Position numbers and translations under genes: made by a program
Source of the DNA: Stappia sediminis
GTDB taxonomy: Bacteria > Pseudomonadota > Alphaproteobacteria > Rhizobiales > Stappiaceae
DNA length: 64,000 nucleotides
Reading direction: 5' to 3'
NCBI RefSeq assembly: GCF_009826895.1
Contig: NZ_WUMV01000002.1
Span: 434,001-498,000 of the forward strand
Notes under the pieces: generated by a model
What the model saw: only the letters and a program-made list of their open reading frames with translations
The model's database searches: none
Told to the model about the DNA's origin: nothing
Shown here: positions 7,195-16,272 of the stretch, one piece after another
How positions within the stretch are numbered: the stretch's first letter is position 1
Layout: every line of letters begins with the position of its first letter

Positions 7195-10100
7195 ATTTTT
7201 CCGAAGTCTTCATCCGCCGCCCCGTGCTGTCGACGGTCGTCAGCCTCTTGATCCTGTTGTTGGGGTTACAGGGGATCTTCAACATGTCGATCCGCCAGTA
7301 TCCGGAAGTGGAGGAAACCGTGATCACGGTGACCACGGTTTATCCGGGGGCGAGTGCGGATCTCATTCAGGGTTTCATCACGACGCCGGTATCGAAAGCG
7401 GTGGCGACCGCCGAGGGCGTCGACTACGTCACCTCCAAAAGCGCGCTCGGACAATCGACCGTCACCGTTCATATGCGGTTGAACAGCGACCCCGATGCAG
7501 CACTTACCGAGGTCATATCGAAGGTGCAGCAGGTGCGCGGGCAGTTGCCCGGCGAATCCGAGGATCCGGTAATCCAGAAGGGCACCGGCCGTTCCTTCGC
7601 GCTCATGTATCTCTCGGTGCTTTCCGACATCATGTCGCCGCAGCAGATGACGGAGTTCATCACCCGCGTGATCGAGCCTCAGCTTTCCACGGTTGAGGGT
7701 GTCGCGGATGCGCAGGTGCTTGGCGGCCAGACATTCGCGATGCGCATCTGGATCGATCCCGTGAAGCTGGCGGCGCGCGGCGCGACGGCGACCGACATCC
7801 AGACCGCTGTGCAGAACGCGAACTTCCTGTCGGCGCCCGGCAAGACGGAAAACGAGTTCGTCGCCTATCAGATCGAAATGCAGACGACCTTGCAGACGCC
7901 CGAAGCCTTCGGCGAACTGCCGGTCCGCGCGGATGGCGACGAGATCGTCCGCTTGCGCGACGTCGCGCGCGTCGAGCTGGGCAGCGAGAATAGCGATACG
8001 AAGGTCTCCTTCAATGGCCGCCAGGGCGTCTTCATCGGCATCATGCCGACCCCTTCGGCCAATCCGCTTAACACCGCCGACGGCGTTCGCGCCGAGCTGG
8101 AGCGCATCTCGTCCAATCTCCCGGAAGGAGTTTCGGTGAAAGTGCTCTACGACAGCACCAAGTTCATCAAGGCGTCCATCCAGGAGGTTTTCAAGACGAT
8201 CGGCGAGGCCGTTATGATCGTCATCCTCGTGATCCTTCTCTTCCTGGGCTCGTTCCGGGCGGTGCTGGTGCCGATCGTGACGATCCCGCTATCGCTCGTC
8301 GGCGTATGCTTCTTCCTTTGGGCGCTCGACTATTCGCTGAACACGCTGACGCTTCTGGCGATGGTGCTGGCCATCGGCCTCGTCGTGGATGACGCAATCG
8401 TCGTGGTGGAGAACATCCACCGGCATCTGGAAGACGGAATGAAGCCGATGCAGGCGGCGATCACGGGCATGAAGGAAATCTTCGGTCCGGTCGTCGCCAT
8501 GACGATAACGCTTGCCGCCGTTTACGCTCCGATCGGTTTCGCGCAGGGCCTTACCGGATCGCTGTTCCGCGAGTTCGCCTTTACCCTTGCAGGTTCCGTC
8601 GTCATTTCAGGGTTCGTCGCCGTCACCCTGTCGCCGATGATGTCGGCGCGGCTGCTATCGACCAAGCCCGGCCGTTTTCAGCATTTCGTGGACAGGGTCT
8701 TCACAAGGCTCGCCGGCTGGTACGGGCGGCGGCTCGATGGATCGCTCGATTTCAAGCCGGCAACGCTCATCATCGTGCTGGCGCTTCTCGGGACCACCGG
8801 TTTCCTCTTCATGAAGACGAAGACGGAACTCGCTCCGGAAGAGGACCAGGGCGCGCTCTTTGCCATGGTAACGGCGCCGCGCTACGCCACGTCCGACTAC
8901 ACCAAGCTCTATACGGATCAGTTCTACGCATTGACCGACGATGTGCCGGGCGTCGATGCCCGCTTCCAGATCGTTGGCACGGGCTCGACGAATTCCGCCT
9001 TCGCCATCTGGGCGCTGAAGCCCTGGGGCGAGCGGGAGGAGAGCCAGAAAGAGATCCAGAACATGATCCAGCCACGCCTCAAGCAGTCGGCAGGCGTGGA
9101 GGCCTTCGTGTTCTCACCGCCGTCGCTTCCCGGTTCGGGAGGCGGCCTGCCGATCCAGTTCGTGCTGCAATCGACCGGTTCATCGGAACAGGTTTTCGAA
9201 ATCGCGGAGGAAATCCGCCGCAAGGCGATGCAATCGGGCAAATTCATCGTCGTGCAGAACTCGCTGTCCTACGACAGTCCGCGCGTGCGCGTGTTGATCG
9301 ACCGCGACCGGGCCGCAAGCCTGGGCGTGCCCATTTCAAGCATCGGCCAGACGCTAAACATTCTTGTCGGGGAAGCGGAAATATCGAAATTCGACCGTGA
9401 AAGCCGATCCTACAAGATCATTCCGCAGGTGGACCGCTCGTTCCGGATCAACCCTGAAAGGCTCGATTACTTCTACGTCCGCGCGGCAACGGGGGCGATG
9501 GTGCCCCTGACGGCGGTCGTCAAGATCGATGCGACGGCGACGGCTGCGGCAATCGAGCAGTTCAACCAGTTGAACTCAGCAACGATATCGGCTCTGCCCC
9601 TGCCCACCGTTACCTCCGGCGAGGGATTGGCCACGCTGCAGGAGATCGCACGCGCGCAGATGCCGACCGGTTTTTTCGAGGATTATGCGGGGCAGTCGCG
9701 TCTGGAGATCAAGCAGGGATCGACGATCCTGATCGTCTTCGCCATGGCGGTGCTCGTGATCTACCTTGTGCTCGCCGCTCAATTCGAAAGCTTCCGAGAC
9801 CCTTTCATCATCATGATGTCCGTACCGCTTTCGATCTTCGGGGCGATCGTGCCGCTGAACCTCGGCCTCGGTACGCTCAACATCTATACCCAGGTCGGGC
9901 TTATTACGCTTGTGGGGCTGATCACGAAACACGGCATCCTGATGGTGGAATTCGCCAACGCACAGAGAAAGCAGCATGGCCTTTCAAAACGCGAAGCCAT
10001 AATCGAGGCCGCGCGCGAGCGCCTGCGGCCGATCCTGATGACGACCGGCGCCATGGTGCTTGGCGTAATCCCGCTGGTGCTGGCTGAAGGGGCAGGGGCG

Positions 10101-10247
10101 TCCGCGCGCTATTCCATCGGCCTCGTGATCGCCTCGGGCATGTCGGTCGGAACGCTCTTTACGCTGTTCGTCGTGCCGATGTTCTACATGTACGTTGGCC
10201 ACGAGGACCGGGAGGTGGATCAGACGGAGCTTCAGCCGGCCGAATAG
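7191..10247 (+). CDS. RND family efflux pump, HAE1 type inner-membrane permease
   Basis: Protein of 1018 residues, the normal size for hydrophobe/amphiphile efflux RND pumps. It starts with MNFSEVFIRRPVLSTV, the typical cytoplasmic amphipathic helix and TM1. The proton relay is intact: D400-D401 in GLVVDDAIVVVENIHRH (TM4) and K913 in LITKHGILMVEFAN (TM10). Two large periplasmic loops form the porter domain. It would expel lipophilic compounds by proton antiport in complex with the preceding adaptor and an outer-membrane channel encoded elsewhere. It is coupled to the adaptor by a 4-bp overlap, controlled by the divergent TetR, and followed by a strong terminator. Confidence 0.95.
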   Translation: MNFSEVFIRRPVLSTVVSLLILLLGLQGIFNMSIRQYPEVEETVITVTTVYPGASADLIQGFITTPVSKAVATAEGVDYVTSKSALGQSTVTVHMRLNSDPDAALTEVISKVQQVRGQLPGESEDPVIQKGTGRSFALMYLSVLSDIMSPQQMTEFITRVIEPQLSTVEGVADAQVLGGQTFAMRIWIDPVKLAARGATATDIQTAVQNANFLSAPGKTENEFVAYQIEMQTTLQTPEAFGELPVRADGDEIVRLRDVARVELGSENSDTKVSFNGRQGVFIGIMPTPSANPLNTADGVRAELERISSNLPEGVSVKVLYDSTKFIKASIQEVFKTIGEAVMIVILVILLFLGSFRAVLVPIVTIPLSLVGVCFFLWALDYSLNTLTLLAMVLAIGLVVDDAIVVVENIHRHLEDGMKPMQAAITGMKEIFGPVVAMTITLAAVYAPIGFAQGLTGSLFREFAFTLAGSVVISGFVAVTLSPMMSARLLSTKPGRFQHFVDRVFTRLAGWYGRRLDGSLDFKPATLIIVLALLGTTGFLFMKTKTELAPEEDQGALFAMVTAPRYATSDYTKLYTDQFYALTDDVPGVDARFQIVGTGSTNSAFAIWALKPWGEREESQKEIQNMIQPRLKQSAGVEAFVFSPPSLPGSGGGLPIQFVLQSTGSSEQVFEIAEEIRRKAMQSGKFIVVQNSLSYDSPRVRVLIDRDRAASLGVPISSIGQTLNILVGEAEISKFDRESRSYKIIPQVDRSFRINPERLDYFYVRAATGAMVPLTAVVKIDATATAAAIEQFNQLNSATISALPLPTVTSGEGLATLQEIARAQMPTGFFEDYAGQSRLEIKQGSTILIVFAMAVLVIYLVLAAQFESFRDPFIIMMSVPLSIFGAIVPLNLGLGTLNIYTQVGLITLVGLITKHGILMVEFANAQRKQHGLSKREAIIEAARERLRPILMTTGAMVLGVIPLVLAEGAGASARYSIGLVIASGMSVGTLFTLFVVPMFYMYVGHEDREVDQTELQPAE

Positions 10248-10281
10248 GGCAGGACCTTCGACAGAAACCGAAATCGAAACG

Positions 10282-10320
10282 AGGCGGGTGCGGGCTTCTG
10301 GCCGCGCCCGCCTTTATTTA
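10282..10320 (+). terminator. Rho-independent terminator of the RND operon
   Basis: AGGCGGGTGCGG (10282-10293) pairs with CCGCGCCCGCCT (10302-10313) over 12 bp with one G-U wobble and an 8-base loop. It is followed directly by TTTATTTA. It begins 35 bp after the pump stop codon. Confidence 0.9.
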
Positions 10321-10532
10321 TGCTGCATTCCTTCGTGCCCAGGGTTGCCGGATTTTCGAGTGGACGCCCGATCCGAAGGGGCAGGGCGATATTTCAAGTT
10401 TATTTCCGACTTGATCGTACGAACTAAACTTTGCCGGCTCCTCTGTCTTTGTTCCGGCTAAAATCTGAATAGCCGTTTAAAAATAATGGCTTACGTAAAT
10501 CTTAGCGTGTCAAGGCCGGCCAATGAAATTCC

Positions 10533-10565
10533 TTGACAGGGTTTAATAAGTAAGTTTAGCTAAAC
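10533..10565 (+). promoter_or_regulatory. Putative promoter and operator of the ABC/Dha operon
   Basis: TTGACA at 10533-10538 is a consensus -35 hexamer. At a 17-bp spacing a weak -10 (TTAGCT) falls inside the perfect 12-bp palindrome GTTTAGCTAAAC (10554-10565), so a protein bound there would block polymerase. The palindrome contains the AAGTTTA half-site that also occurs twice further upstream. The cognate regulator is not evident; the HTH protein inside the operon is one candidate. Confidence 0.5.
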
Positions 10566-10663
10566 ATAACCGACGGAAATATCATCTGACTGCCAGCCCG
10601 TCGGGAGGGGCGGTTCTTTGTCTCGACAAAAGAATGGGCGGTCACCACTTCTGGGAGGAATAG

Positions 10664-11983
10664 ATGCGCATCCTGATGACGACTGCGCTGGCCGCAGCTG
10701 TGTCCGCTGCGTCCTTGTCCGGCGCGAATGCCCAGGACAAGGAGCTTACCCTTTGCTGGGCCGCCTGGGACCCGGCTAACGCTCTGGTCGAGCTATCCAA
10801 GGATTTCACGGCGAAGACCGGCATCGGCATGAATTTCGAATTCGTGCCGTGGACGAGCTTTGCCGACCGCATGCTGAACGAACTGAACTCCGGCGGTAAA
10901 CTCTGCGACCTCATGATCGGCGACAGCCAGTGGATCGGCGGCGGCGCCACCTATGGCCACTATGTCAAGCTGAACGACTTTTTCGAAAAGGAAGGCATCT
11001 CGATGGATGACTTCCTTCCCGCCACGGTGAATGCCTATTCGACATGGCCGAAGGGCACGCCGAACTACTACGCATTGCCTGCGATGGGCGACGCCCTTGG
11101 CTGGGTCTACCGCAAGGACTGGTTCGAGCGTCCGGAAATTCAGGAAGCTTTCAAGGCCGAACACGGCCGCGATCTGGGTGTGCCCAAGAACTGGACCGAA
11201 CTGCGCGAGATCGCCCAGTTCTTCCAGGGACGCGAGATCGACGGCAAGAAGGTCTACGGTGCAGCGATCTATACCGAGCGCGGCTCGGAAGGCATCACCA
11301 TGGGCGTGACTGCCGCCCTTTATCCCTGGGGGTTCAAGTATGAAAACACCCCCGGCAAATACGACATGGAAGGGGCCGTGAACTCGCCCGAAGCGGTCGA
11401 GGCGCTCGAATTCTACAAGTCCATGTACGAGACGGCGACGCCTCCCGGCCATTCGGACGCCTACATGGTCGCCAATCTCGATGCCTACAAGTCCGGCCAG
11501 GTGGCGATGCAGATGAACTGGTTCGCCTTCTTCCCCGGCATAGCGAAGGATGAAGCCGTTGGTGGTGACGTGTCCGGCTTCTTCGCGAACCCTTCGCAGA
11601 ACGTGGAAGGCTCCACGCTCGGCGGCCAGGGCATTTCGGTGGTGTCCTATTCCGACAAGCAGGAAGAAGCGCTTGAGTACATCAAGTGGTTCGCACAGCC
11701 CGATGTTCAGGCCAAATGGTGGGCCCTTGGCGGCTATTCCTGTCACGTCGCCGTGGCGGGTGCCGACGACTTCGCCGAATCCACGCCGTTTGCCGGTGAG
11801 TTCCTGAAGGCGATGGGGTCCGTCAAGGACTTCTGGCAGGAGCCGATCTACGCCGAACTCCTGCAGGCCATGCAAAAGCGCGTGCACGACTATGTCGTGG
11901 CCGATCAGGGCACCGCGCAGGAAGCGCTCGACAAACTCATCGAGGACTGGACCATATCCTTCGAGGACGACGGCAAGCTCTAG
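10664..11983 (+). CDS. Carbohydrate ABC transporter substrate-binding protein (family 1)
   Basis: Protein of 439 residues with a clear Sec signal peptide ending near ANAQ (residues 1-23). The mature protein has the SBP family 1 arrangement with ELSKDFTAKTGIGMNFEFVPW near the N-terminus and QGISVVSYSDKQEEALEYIKW in the second lobe. It is a periplasmic receptor for a sugar or polyol. The ATG at 10664 follows GGGAGGAATAG. It is the first gene of a long operon, separated from the permeases by a hairpin. Because kinase genes for dihydroxyacetone follow, the ligand may be a three- or four-carbon polyol or ketose, but this is inference only. Confidence 0.88.
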   Translation: MRILMTTALAAAVSAASLSGANAQDKELTLCWAAWDPANALVELSKDFTAKTGIGMNFEFVPWTSFADRMLNELNSGGKLCDLMIGDSQWIGGGATYGHYVKLNDFFEKEGISMDDFLPATVNAYSTWPKGTPNYYALPAMGDALGWVYRKDWFERPEIQEAFKAEHGRDLGVPKNWTELREIAQFFQGREIDGKKVYGAAIYTERGSEGITMGVTAALYPWGFKYENTPGKYDMEGAVNSPEAVEALEFYKSMYETATPPGHSDAYMVANLDAYKSGQVAMQMNWFAFFPGIAKDEAVGGDVSGFFANPSQNVEGSTLGGQGISVVSYSDKQEEALEYIKWFAQPDVQAKWWALGGYSCHVAVAGADDFAESTPFAGEFLKAMGSVKDFWQEPIYAELLQAMQKRVHDYVVADQGTAQEALDKLIEDWTISFEDDGKL

Positions 11984-12002
11984 GCGGAGCTTCGCCGCAT
12001 TC

Positions 12003-12037
12003 AGCGCGGGCCGGCACAGCTCGGCCCGCGCTTCTTT
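12003..12037 (+). terminator. Hairpin after the binding-protein gene (attenuator or mRNA stabiliser)
   Basis: AGCGCGGGCCG (12003-12013) pairs perfectly with CGGCCCGCGCT (12022-12032) over an 8-base loop, followed by TTCTTT. It lies between the substrate-binding gene and the first permease gene, so it is likely a partial terminator or a 3' stabiliser that keeps binding-protein mRNA in excess over the rest of the operon. Confidence 0.75.
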
Positions 12038-12052
12038 CGGAGGTCCAGGATC

Positions 12053-13000
12053 ATGACGGATCAGACAATTCAGCGAATTGCATCTGACACGCCGAACGTC
12101 GCGCCGGGGTTCGTCCAGCGGGTGCGCGGCCTGTCGGACAGGGCGGTCGCATGGCTGTTCATCGGCCCGACCCTCGCAATCCTGCTGGCGATCAATATCT
12201 TCCCGCTTATCTGGACGGTCTATCTGTCCTTCACGAACTACCGGGCGAACCAGCCGGGACGTGAGGTCAAATGGGTCGGCACCCGCAATTACGAACGCCT
12301 GCTCGGTTCGGAAGACATCTGGGGCTATCTGCAGGCAACCGCGCATTTCGTCGTCTGGACGATGGTGCTGCAGGTTCTCATCGGTTTCGGTCTTGCGCTG
12401 CTGATCAACCGGAATTTTCGCGGCGCCAGCTTCTGGACGACGCTGATCCTGATCCCCATGATGCTGTCGCCGGCCGTTGTCGGCACATTCTGGACCTATA
12501 TCTATCAGCCGCAAACGGGCATCTTCTCCTACATCATCGACTTCTTCGCCGGCACCGGCGCGATCGACATGATCGGCTCCGTGACGTTGGCGCCATGGGC
12601 GATCATCATCGTCGATACATGGATGTGGGCTCCCTACATCATGCTGCTTTGCCTTGCGGGGCTGCGTTCCATACCCGACTACCTCTATGAAGCGGCCGAG
12701 ATCGACCGGGCGAACGCGCTCCAGAAGTTCTGGTACATCACGCTTCCGCGCGTGCTTCCCTTCCTGATGCTGGCAGTGCTCTTCCGCGGCATCGAGAACT
12801 TCAAGATGTTCGACATGGTGGTGGAGCTGACCTCGGGCGGTCCTGGCTCGACGACGGAGCTTGCCTCGATAAACCTCAAGCGCGAGGCCTTCGAGAAATG
12901 GCGCACCGGCTTCAGTTCCGCCTTCGCCATCATTCTCTTCGTTACCGTGTTCGGTCTCGGAAACATCTACGTCAAGGCGCTGAACAAGGTGAAGTCATGA
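12053..13000 (+). CDS. Carbohydrate ABC transporter permease (MalF-like)
   Basis: Protein of 315 residues with about six membrane segments, starting after GGAGGTCCAGGATC. The cytoplasmic EAA loop EAAEIDRANALQKFWYITLP, near residue 218, is the docking site for the ATPase. AWLFIGPTLAILLAINIFPL marks the first membrane helix, typical of the MalF/UgpA-type member of a permease pair. Its stop overlaps the next permease start (ATGA). Confidence 0.92.
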   Translation: MTDQTIQRIASDTPNVAPGFVQRVRGLSDRAVAWLFIGPTLAILLAINIFPLIWTVYLSFTNYRANQPGREVKWVGTRNYERLLGSEDIWGYLQATAHFVVWTMVLQVLIGFGLALLINRNFRGASFWTTLILIPMMLSPAVVGTFWTYIYQPQTGIFSYIIDFFAGTGAIDMIGSVTLAPWAIIIVDTWMWAPYIMLLCLAGLRSIPDYLYEAAEIDRANALQKFWYITLPRVLPFLMLAVLFRGIENFKMFDMVVELTSGGPGSTTELASINLKREAFEKWRTGFSSAFAIILFVTVFGLGNIYVKALNKVKS

Positions 13001-13941
13001 GCATTGCTGCAAATCCGGGCCAGACCGGCGCCCGTGGCAGATGGCTCGCCGGCAGCGCGGTCGCGCTCTATGCGCTGATCGCGATGATCCCGCTCTTCTG
13101 GATTTTCGCTACCGGCTTCAAGTCGCCGCCCGACTCCATCGCCTATCCGCCGAAGGTCTTCTTCGAGCCGACCCTGGAAGGCTACGTGAACCTGTTCACA
13201 AGCCGCTCTCGCCAGACGGATGAATACATCAAGACGCTTGGACCGCCCAAGACCTGGTATGAGGAGATCGCCCGCTCGCGCAACATGGTGATCACCGGCC
13301 CGAGCCGCTTTGTCGACCGCTACTGGAACTCCGTGGTGATCGGCTTCGGATCGACGTTTCTTGCCGTCTTCCTCGGCACGCTGGCGGCTTACGCCTTCTC
13401 GCGGTTCAAGGTGCCTTTGAAGGACGATCTGCTGTTCTTCATCCTGTCCACGAGGATGATGCCGCCGATCGCCGTCGCCATCCCGATATTCCTGATGTAC
13501 CGCGAGCTTGGCCTATCCGACACCAAGGCGGGCATGATCCTGCTTTACACGGCGGTCAATCTTTCGCTTTCGGTCTGGCTCTTGAAGGGCTTTGTCGACG
13601 AGATCCCTCGCGAATACGAGGAGGCGGCGGTCGTCGACGGCTATACGCGGTTGCAGGCGTTCCGCAAGGTGGTGCTGCCGCAGATGCGCGCCGGAATTGC
13701 CGCTACCGCGATCTTCTGCCTGATATTCGCCTGGAACGAATACGCCTTCGCGCTCCTGCTCACATCGGGCCATGCGCAGACCGCGCCTCCCTTCATCCCG
13801 ATCATCATCGGCGAAGGCGGCCTCGACTGGCCGGCGGTGGCCGCGGGCACGACGCTGTTCCTGCTTCCGGTCGTGGTTTTCACGGTGCTGCTCAGAAACC
13901 AGCTCTTGCGCGGCATAACCTTCGGAGCGGTCAGAAAATGA
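12997..13941 (+). CDS. Carbohydrate ABC transporter permease (MalG-like)
   Basis: Protein of 314 residues. The start at ATG 12997 overlaps the previous stop. It has the six-helix MalG/UgpE plan with the EAA loop EEAAVVDGYTRLQAFRKVVL near residue 207. An expanded periplasmic segment between the first two helices (residues about 60-105, including SRSRQTDEYIKTLGPPKTW) is longer than in MalG and recalls permeases of polyol transporters. It pairs with the preceding permease to form the channel and is followed, with 4-bp overlap, by a small membrane protein gene. Confidence 0.9.
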   Translation: MSIAANPGQTGARGRWLAGSAVALYALIAMIPLFWIFATGFKSPPDSIAYPPKVFFEPTLEGYVNLFTSRSRQTDEYIKTLGPPKTWYEEIARSRNMVITGPSRFVDRYWNSVVIGFGSTFLAVFLGTLAAYAFSRFKVPLKDDLLFFILSTRMMPPIAVAIPIFLMYRELGLSDTKAGMILLYTAVNLSLSVWLLKGFVDEIPREYEEAAVVDGYTRLQAFRKVVLPQMRAGIAATAIFCLIFAWNEYAFALLLTSGHAQTAPPFIPIIIGEGGLDWPAVAAGTTLFLLPVVVFTVLLRNQLLRGITFGAVRK

Positions 13942-14132
13942 ACAGGACAAGAGCCTTGGCACCTTCGCGCCTCTTTCGCCGCGCTCCCTGGGAGAACGCC
14001 GCAACCGCGCTCATCGCTCTCGGCATCGTCATGCTGATGCAGCCGTTCTCCATGTGGGCGTTCGGTTGGTCGTTTGCCGTCATTCTCACCGGCACGGTCG
14101 CCTTCGTGATCGTCAGCCATTTTCCGGAATGA
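13938..14132 (+). CDS. Small two-helix membrane protein of the ABC operon
   Basis: Protein of 64 residues starting at ATG 13938, overlapping the upstream stop by 4 bp. After a basic N-terminus (MNRTRALAPSRLFRRAPW) two hydrophobic stretches can be seen (AATALIALGIVMLMQPFSMW and FAVILTGTVAFVIVSHF), so it should be a small inner-membrane protein. Small membrane proteins occur at the same place in other rhizobial polyol and glycerol ABC operons, but I do not know a tested function. Its coupling to the permease gene supports a role as an accessory subunit. The gene is real by context, not by recognised homology. Confidence 0.7.
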   Translation: MNRTRALAPSRLFRRAPWENAATALIALGIVMLMQPFSMWAFGWSFAVILTGTVAFVIVSHFPE

Positions 14133-14151
14133 CGGTGGGAGGCGCTTCGAC

Positions 14152-15249
14152 ATGGCCGAGATAAGACTTGAAAACCTGCACAAGGCGTTCGGCGATTTCA
14201 CCGCCGTGCGCGAGTCGAGCTTTACCATCGCTGACGGCGAATTCTTCGTGATGCTCGGCCCTTCGGGCTGCGGCAAGACCACGACGCTGCGCATGATCGC
14301 GGGCCTGGAACTGCCGACTTCGGGCCGCATCCTGCTGGACGGAGAGGACGTGACGTGGAACCGCGCGTCAGCACGAGACATCGCCTTCGTGTTCCAGCTT
14401 TTCGCGCTTTATCCGCACATGACGGTGCGGCGGAACATATCCTTCCCGCTTCGCATCGCCGGCTTGCCGAGGAAAGAGGTGCGCGAGAGGACGGAATCCG
14501 TCGCGAAACTTCTCCAGATCGAGCATCTGCTGGATCGCGGCGTCGGTGGCCTGGCCGCCGGCGACCGGCAGCGCGTCGCGCTTGGCCGCGCCATCGTGCG
14601 CCGGGCAAAGGCGTTCTTGATGGACGAACCGCTCGGCGCGCTCGACGCGGAATTTCGCGACGTGATGTGCGAGGAACTTCGCGTCCTGCACAACCGGATA
14701 GGCGCGACGACCGTTTACGTCACCCATGACCAGGTGGAGGCCATGTCGATGGCAGACCGGATCTGCGTCATGAACCATGCCGAGGTTCTGCAGATCGGCT
14801 CTCCGCTGGAGGTCTACGACCGCCCGGCGACGAAATTCGTAGCCGGGTTCATCGGTTCACCGTCGATGAATTTCCTGCCCGCGAAGGGCGGGCTGCCGGC
14901 CGGAAGCCGCGCCATCCGCGTGAATGGTTCCGAAATCGCGATTCCCGAAACGCAGGCTTCCCTTGAAAGCGCGGAAGCCTTCGTCGGCGCCCGGCCCGAG
15001 CATATCCAGATTACGGGGGAAGGAGCGTTGAGGGGGCGTGTCTTCGGCGTCGAATATATGGGGGCGCGTCAGCTTGTGACCGTTGATACCGACGTCGGGC
15101 GGCTCAGGGTGCGTTCGCCCAATACATTGCGCGTCAACGACGGGGAGACCGTCGGGCTCGATTTCATGACGGAGCGGCTAGCCGTCTTCGATGCCGCGAC
15201 GGACCGGGCGGTTCCGACCTTGCGGGCGGAAGGAGGCTTGAATGGCTGA
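14152..15249 (+). CDS. ABC transporter ATPase with degenerate signature motif
   Basis: Protein of 365 residues with the MalK/UgpC plan. Walker A is GPSGCGKT (36-43), the Q-loop is FVFQLFALYPH, Walker B with D-loop is FLMDEPLGALDAEF, the switch His sits in YVTHDQVEAMSMADR, and a C-terminal TOBE-type regulatory domain follows. The signature that is normally LSGGQ reads LAAGD (134-138), so the composite ATP site using this motif should be weak or inactive. The partner ATPase encoded next has an intact LSGGE. The pair is therefore likely an asymmetric heterodimer with one normal and one degenerate site. It starts after GGGAGG and overlaps the next gene by 8 bp. Confidence 0.9.
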   Translation: MAEIRLENLHKAFGDFTAVRESSFTIADGEFFVMLGPSGCGKTTTLRMIAGLELPTSGRILLDGEDVTWNRASARDIAFVFQLFALYPHMTVRRNISFPLRIAGLPRKEVRERTESVAKLLQIEHLLDRGVGGLAAGDRQRVALGRAIVRRAKAFLMDEPLGALDAEFRDVMCEELRVLHNRIGATTVYVTHDQVEAMSMADRICVMNHAEVLQIGSPLEVYDRPATKFVAGFIGSPSMNFLPAKGGLPAGSRAIRVNGSEIAIPETQASLESAEAFVGARPEHIQITGEGALRGRVFGVEYMGARQLVTVDTDVGRLRVRSPNTLRVNDGETVGLDFMTERLAVFDAATDRAVPTLRAEGGLNG

Positions 15250-16261
15250 AGCTTCGCTTGCCGCCGTCACGAAGCGTTTTGGCGAGACGATTGCGGTCGA
15301 TGACGTCGACCTTACCATCGCGAATGGCGAGTTCATTGTGCTGCTCGGGCCGACGGGGGCGGGCAAGACCACGCTCCTGCGCCTGATCGCCGGCCTTGAA
15401 ACGCCGGACAGCGGCACGGTCGCCATCGGCGGCGGCGACGTGACCTCGCTTGCACCCGCCATGCGCGATGTCGCCTTCGTCTTTCAGCAGTATTCGCTTT
15501 ATCCGCATTACACGGTCTTCGAGAACCTTGCATTCCCGCTTCGCGCGCCCGGACGGCGCATGGGCGAGCAGGCGATCCGCAAGCGGGTTTCCGAGATCGC
15601 GGAAATGCTTCGCATCGGCCACAAGCTGAAAAACAAGGCGACGCAGCTTTCGGGCGGGGAGATGCAGCGCGTATCCATCGGGCGGGCGCTGGTGCGGGAG
15701 CCGAACGTCTTCCTCATGGACGAGCCGCTGAGTTCGCTCGATGCGAAGCTGCGTGAGGATCTTCGCGTCGAATTGAAGCGCATCCAGCGTGACCTCGGGG
15801 CAACGATCGTCTATGTGACGCATGATCAGCTTGAAGCCATGACGCTTGCCGACCGCATCGGCATTCTGGATCGGGGCCGGCTCGTTCAGGTGGACGAACC
15901 GCGCACGATTTATGAGCGCCCGGCGACGGTTTACGCGGCGCAAAGGCTTGGCAGCCCGCAGATAAACCTTCTTCCGGCCGGACGGCTCGGATTGACGCCC
16001 GGCAGCGCGAGCGCCATTACCGCTGGCGTCAGGCCCGAGGATGTGGAAGTGGGAACGCCCGGCGGGTTCGACGCTCGCGTCATAGCGGTGGAGCGCCGTG
16101 GCGCGGAGATGATTGCGCTGCTTGAGGTGGATGGCGGTCAGCAGGTTCATGCGCTTCTTGATGCCCACCGGCCGGTCGGGGAAGGCGCGAGCCTTCAGGT
16201 CGCTGTGCGGCCCGGCGCTCCGGTCTGGTTCGACCGTGAGCAGCATCTCGTCAATACATAA
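15242..16261 (+). CDS. ABC transporter ATPase (MalK/UgpC-like), canonical
   Basis: Protein of 339 residues starting at ATG 15242 inside the end of the preceding ATPase gene. All motifs are intact: Walker A GPTGAGKT (36-43), Q-loop FVFQQYSLYPH, signature LSGGE (136-140), Walker B FLMDEPLSSLDAKL, and switch His in YVTHDQLEAMTLADR. A TOBE domain follows residue 240. It should energise the two permeases together with the degenerate ATPase. Its stop is 11 bp before dhaL, so transport and kinase genes form one transcription unit. Confidence 0.92.
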   Translation: MAEASLAAVTKRFGETIAVDDVDLTIANGEFIVLLGPTGAGKTTLLRLIAGLETPDSGTVAIGGGDVTSLAPAMRDVAFVFQQYSLYPHYTVFENLAFPLRAPGRRMGEQAIRKRVSEIAEMLRIGHKLKNKATQLSGGEMQRVSIGRALVREPNVFLMDEPLSSLDAKLREDLRVELKRIQRDLGATIVYVTHDQLEAMTLADRIGILDRGRLVQVDEPRTIYERPATVYAAQRLGSPQINLLPAGRLGLTPGSASAITAGVRPEDVEVGTPGGFDARVIAVERRGAEMIALLEVDGGQQVHALLDAHRPVGEGASLQVAVRPGAPVWFDREQHLVNT

Positions 16262-16272
16262 GGAAAGGCCGA

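Larger units (their letters stand above)
10248..10663. other. Intergenic region, terminator plus A+T-rich control region
   Basis: No coding sequence is supported here. The left part holds the efflux operon terminator. The rest is clearly A+T-rich compared with its surroundings and carries repeated AAGTTTA/TAAACTT half-sites at 10396-10402, 10425-10431 (inverted) and 10552-10558. A TTGACA hexamer lies at 10533. This is the control region of the ABC/Dha-kinase operon. Confidence 0.6.

Noticed and set aside
10793-12514. A 573-codon open frame on the minus strand across the sugar binding protein and permease genes
   Set aside because: It is antisense to two genes with clear family motifs, has no recognisable domain, and crosses the intergenic hairpin. 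High-GC codon bias produces such frames.
14152-15249. Reading the LAAGD signature as a sequencing error or pseudogene
   Set aside because: The frame is intact, flanking motifs are normal and the reading overlaps properly with the next gene, so a real variant is more likely.
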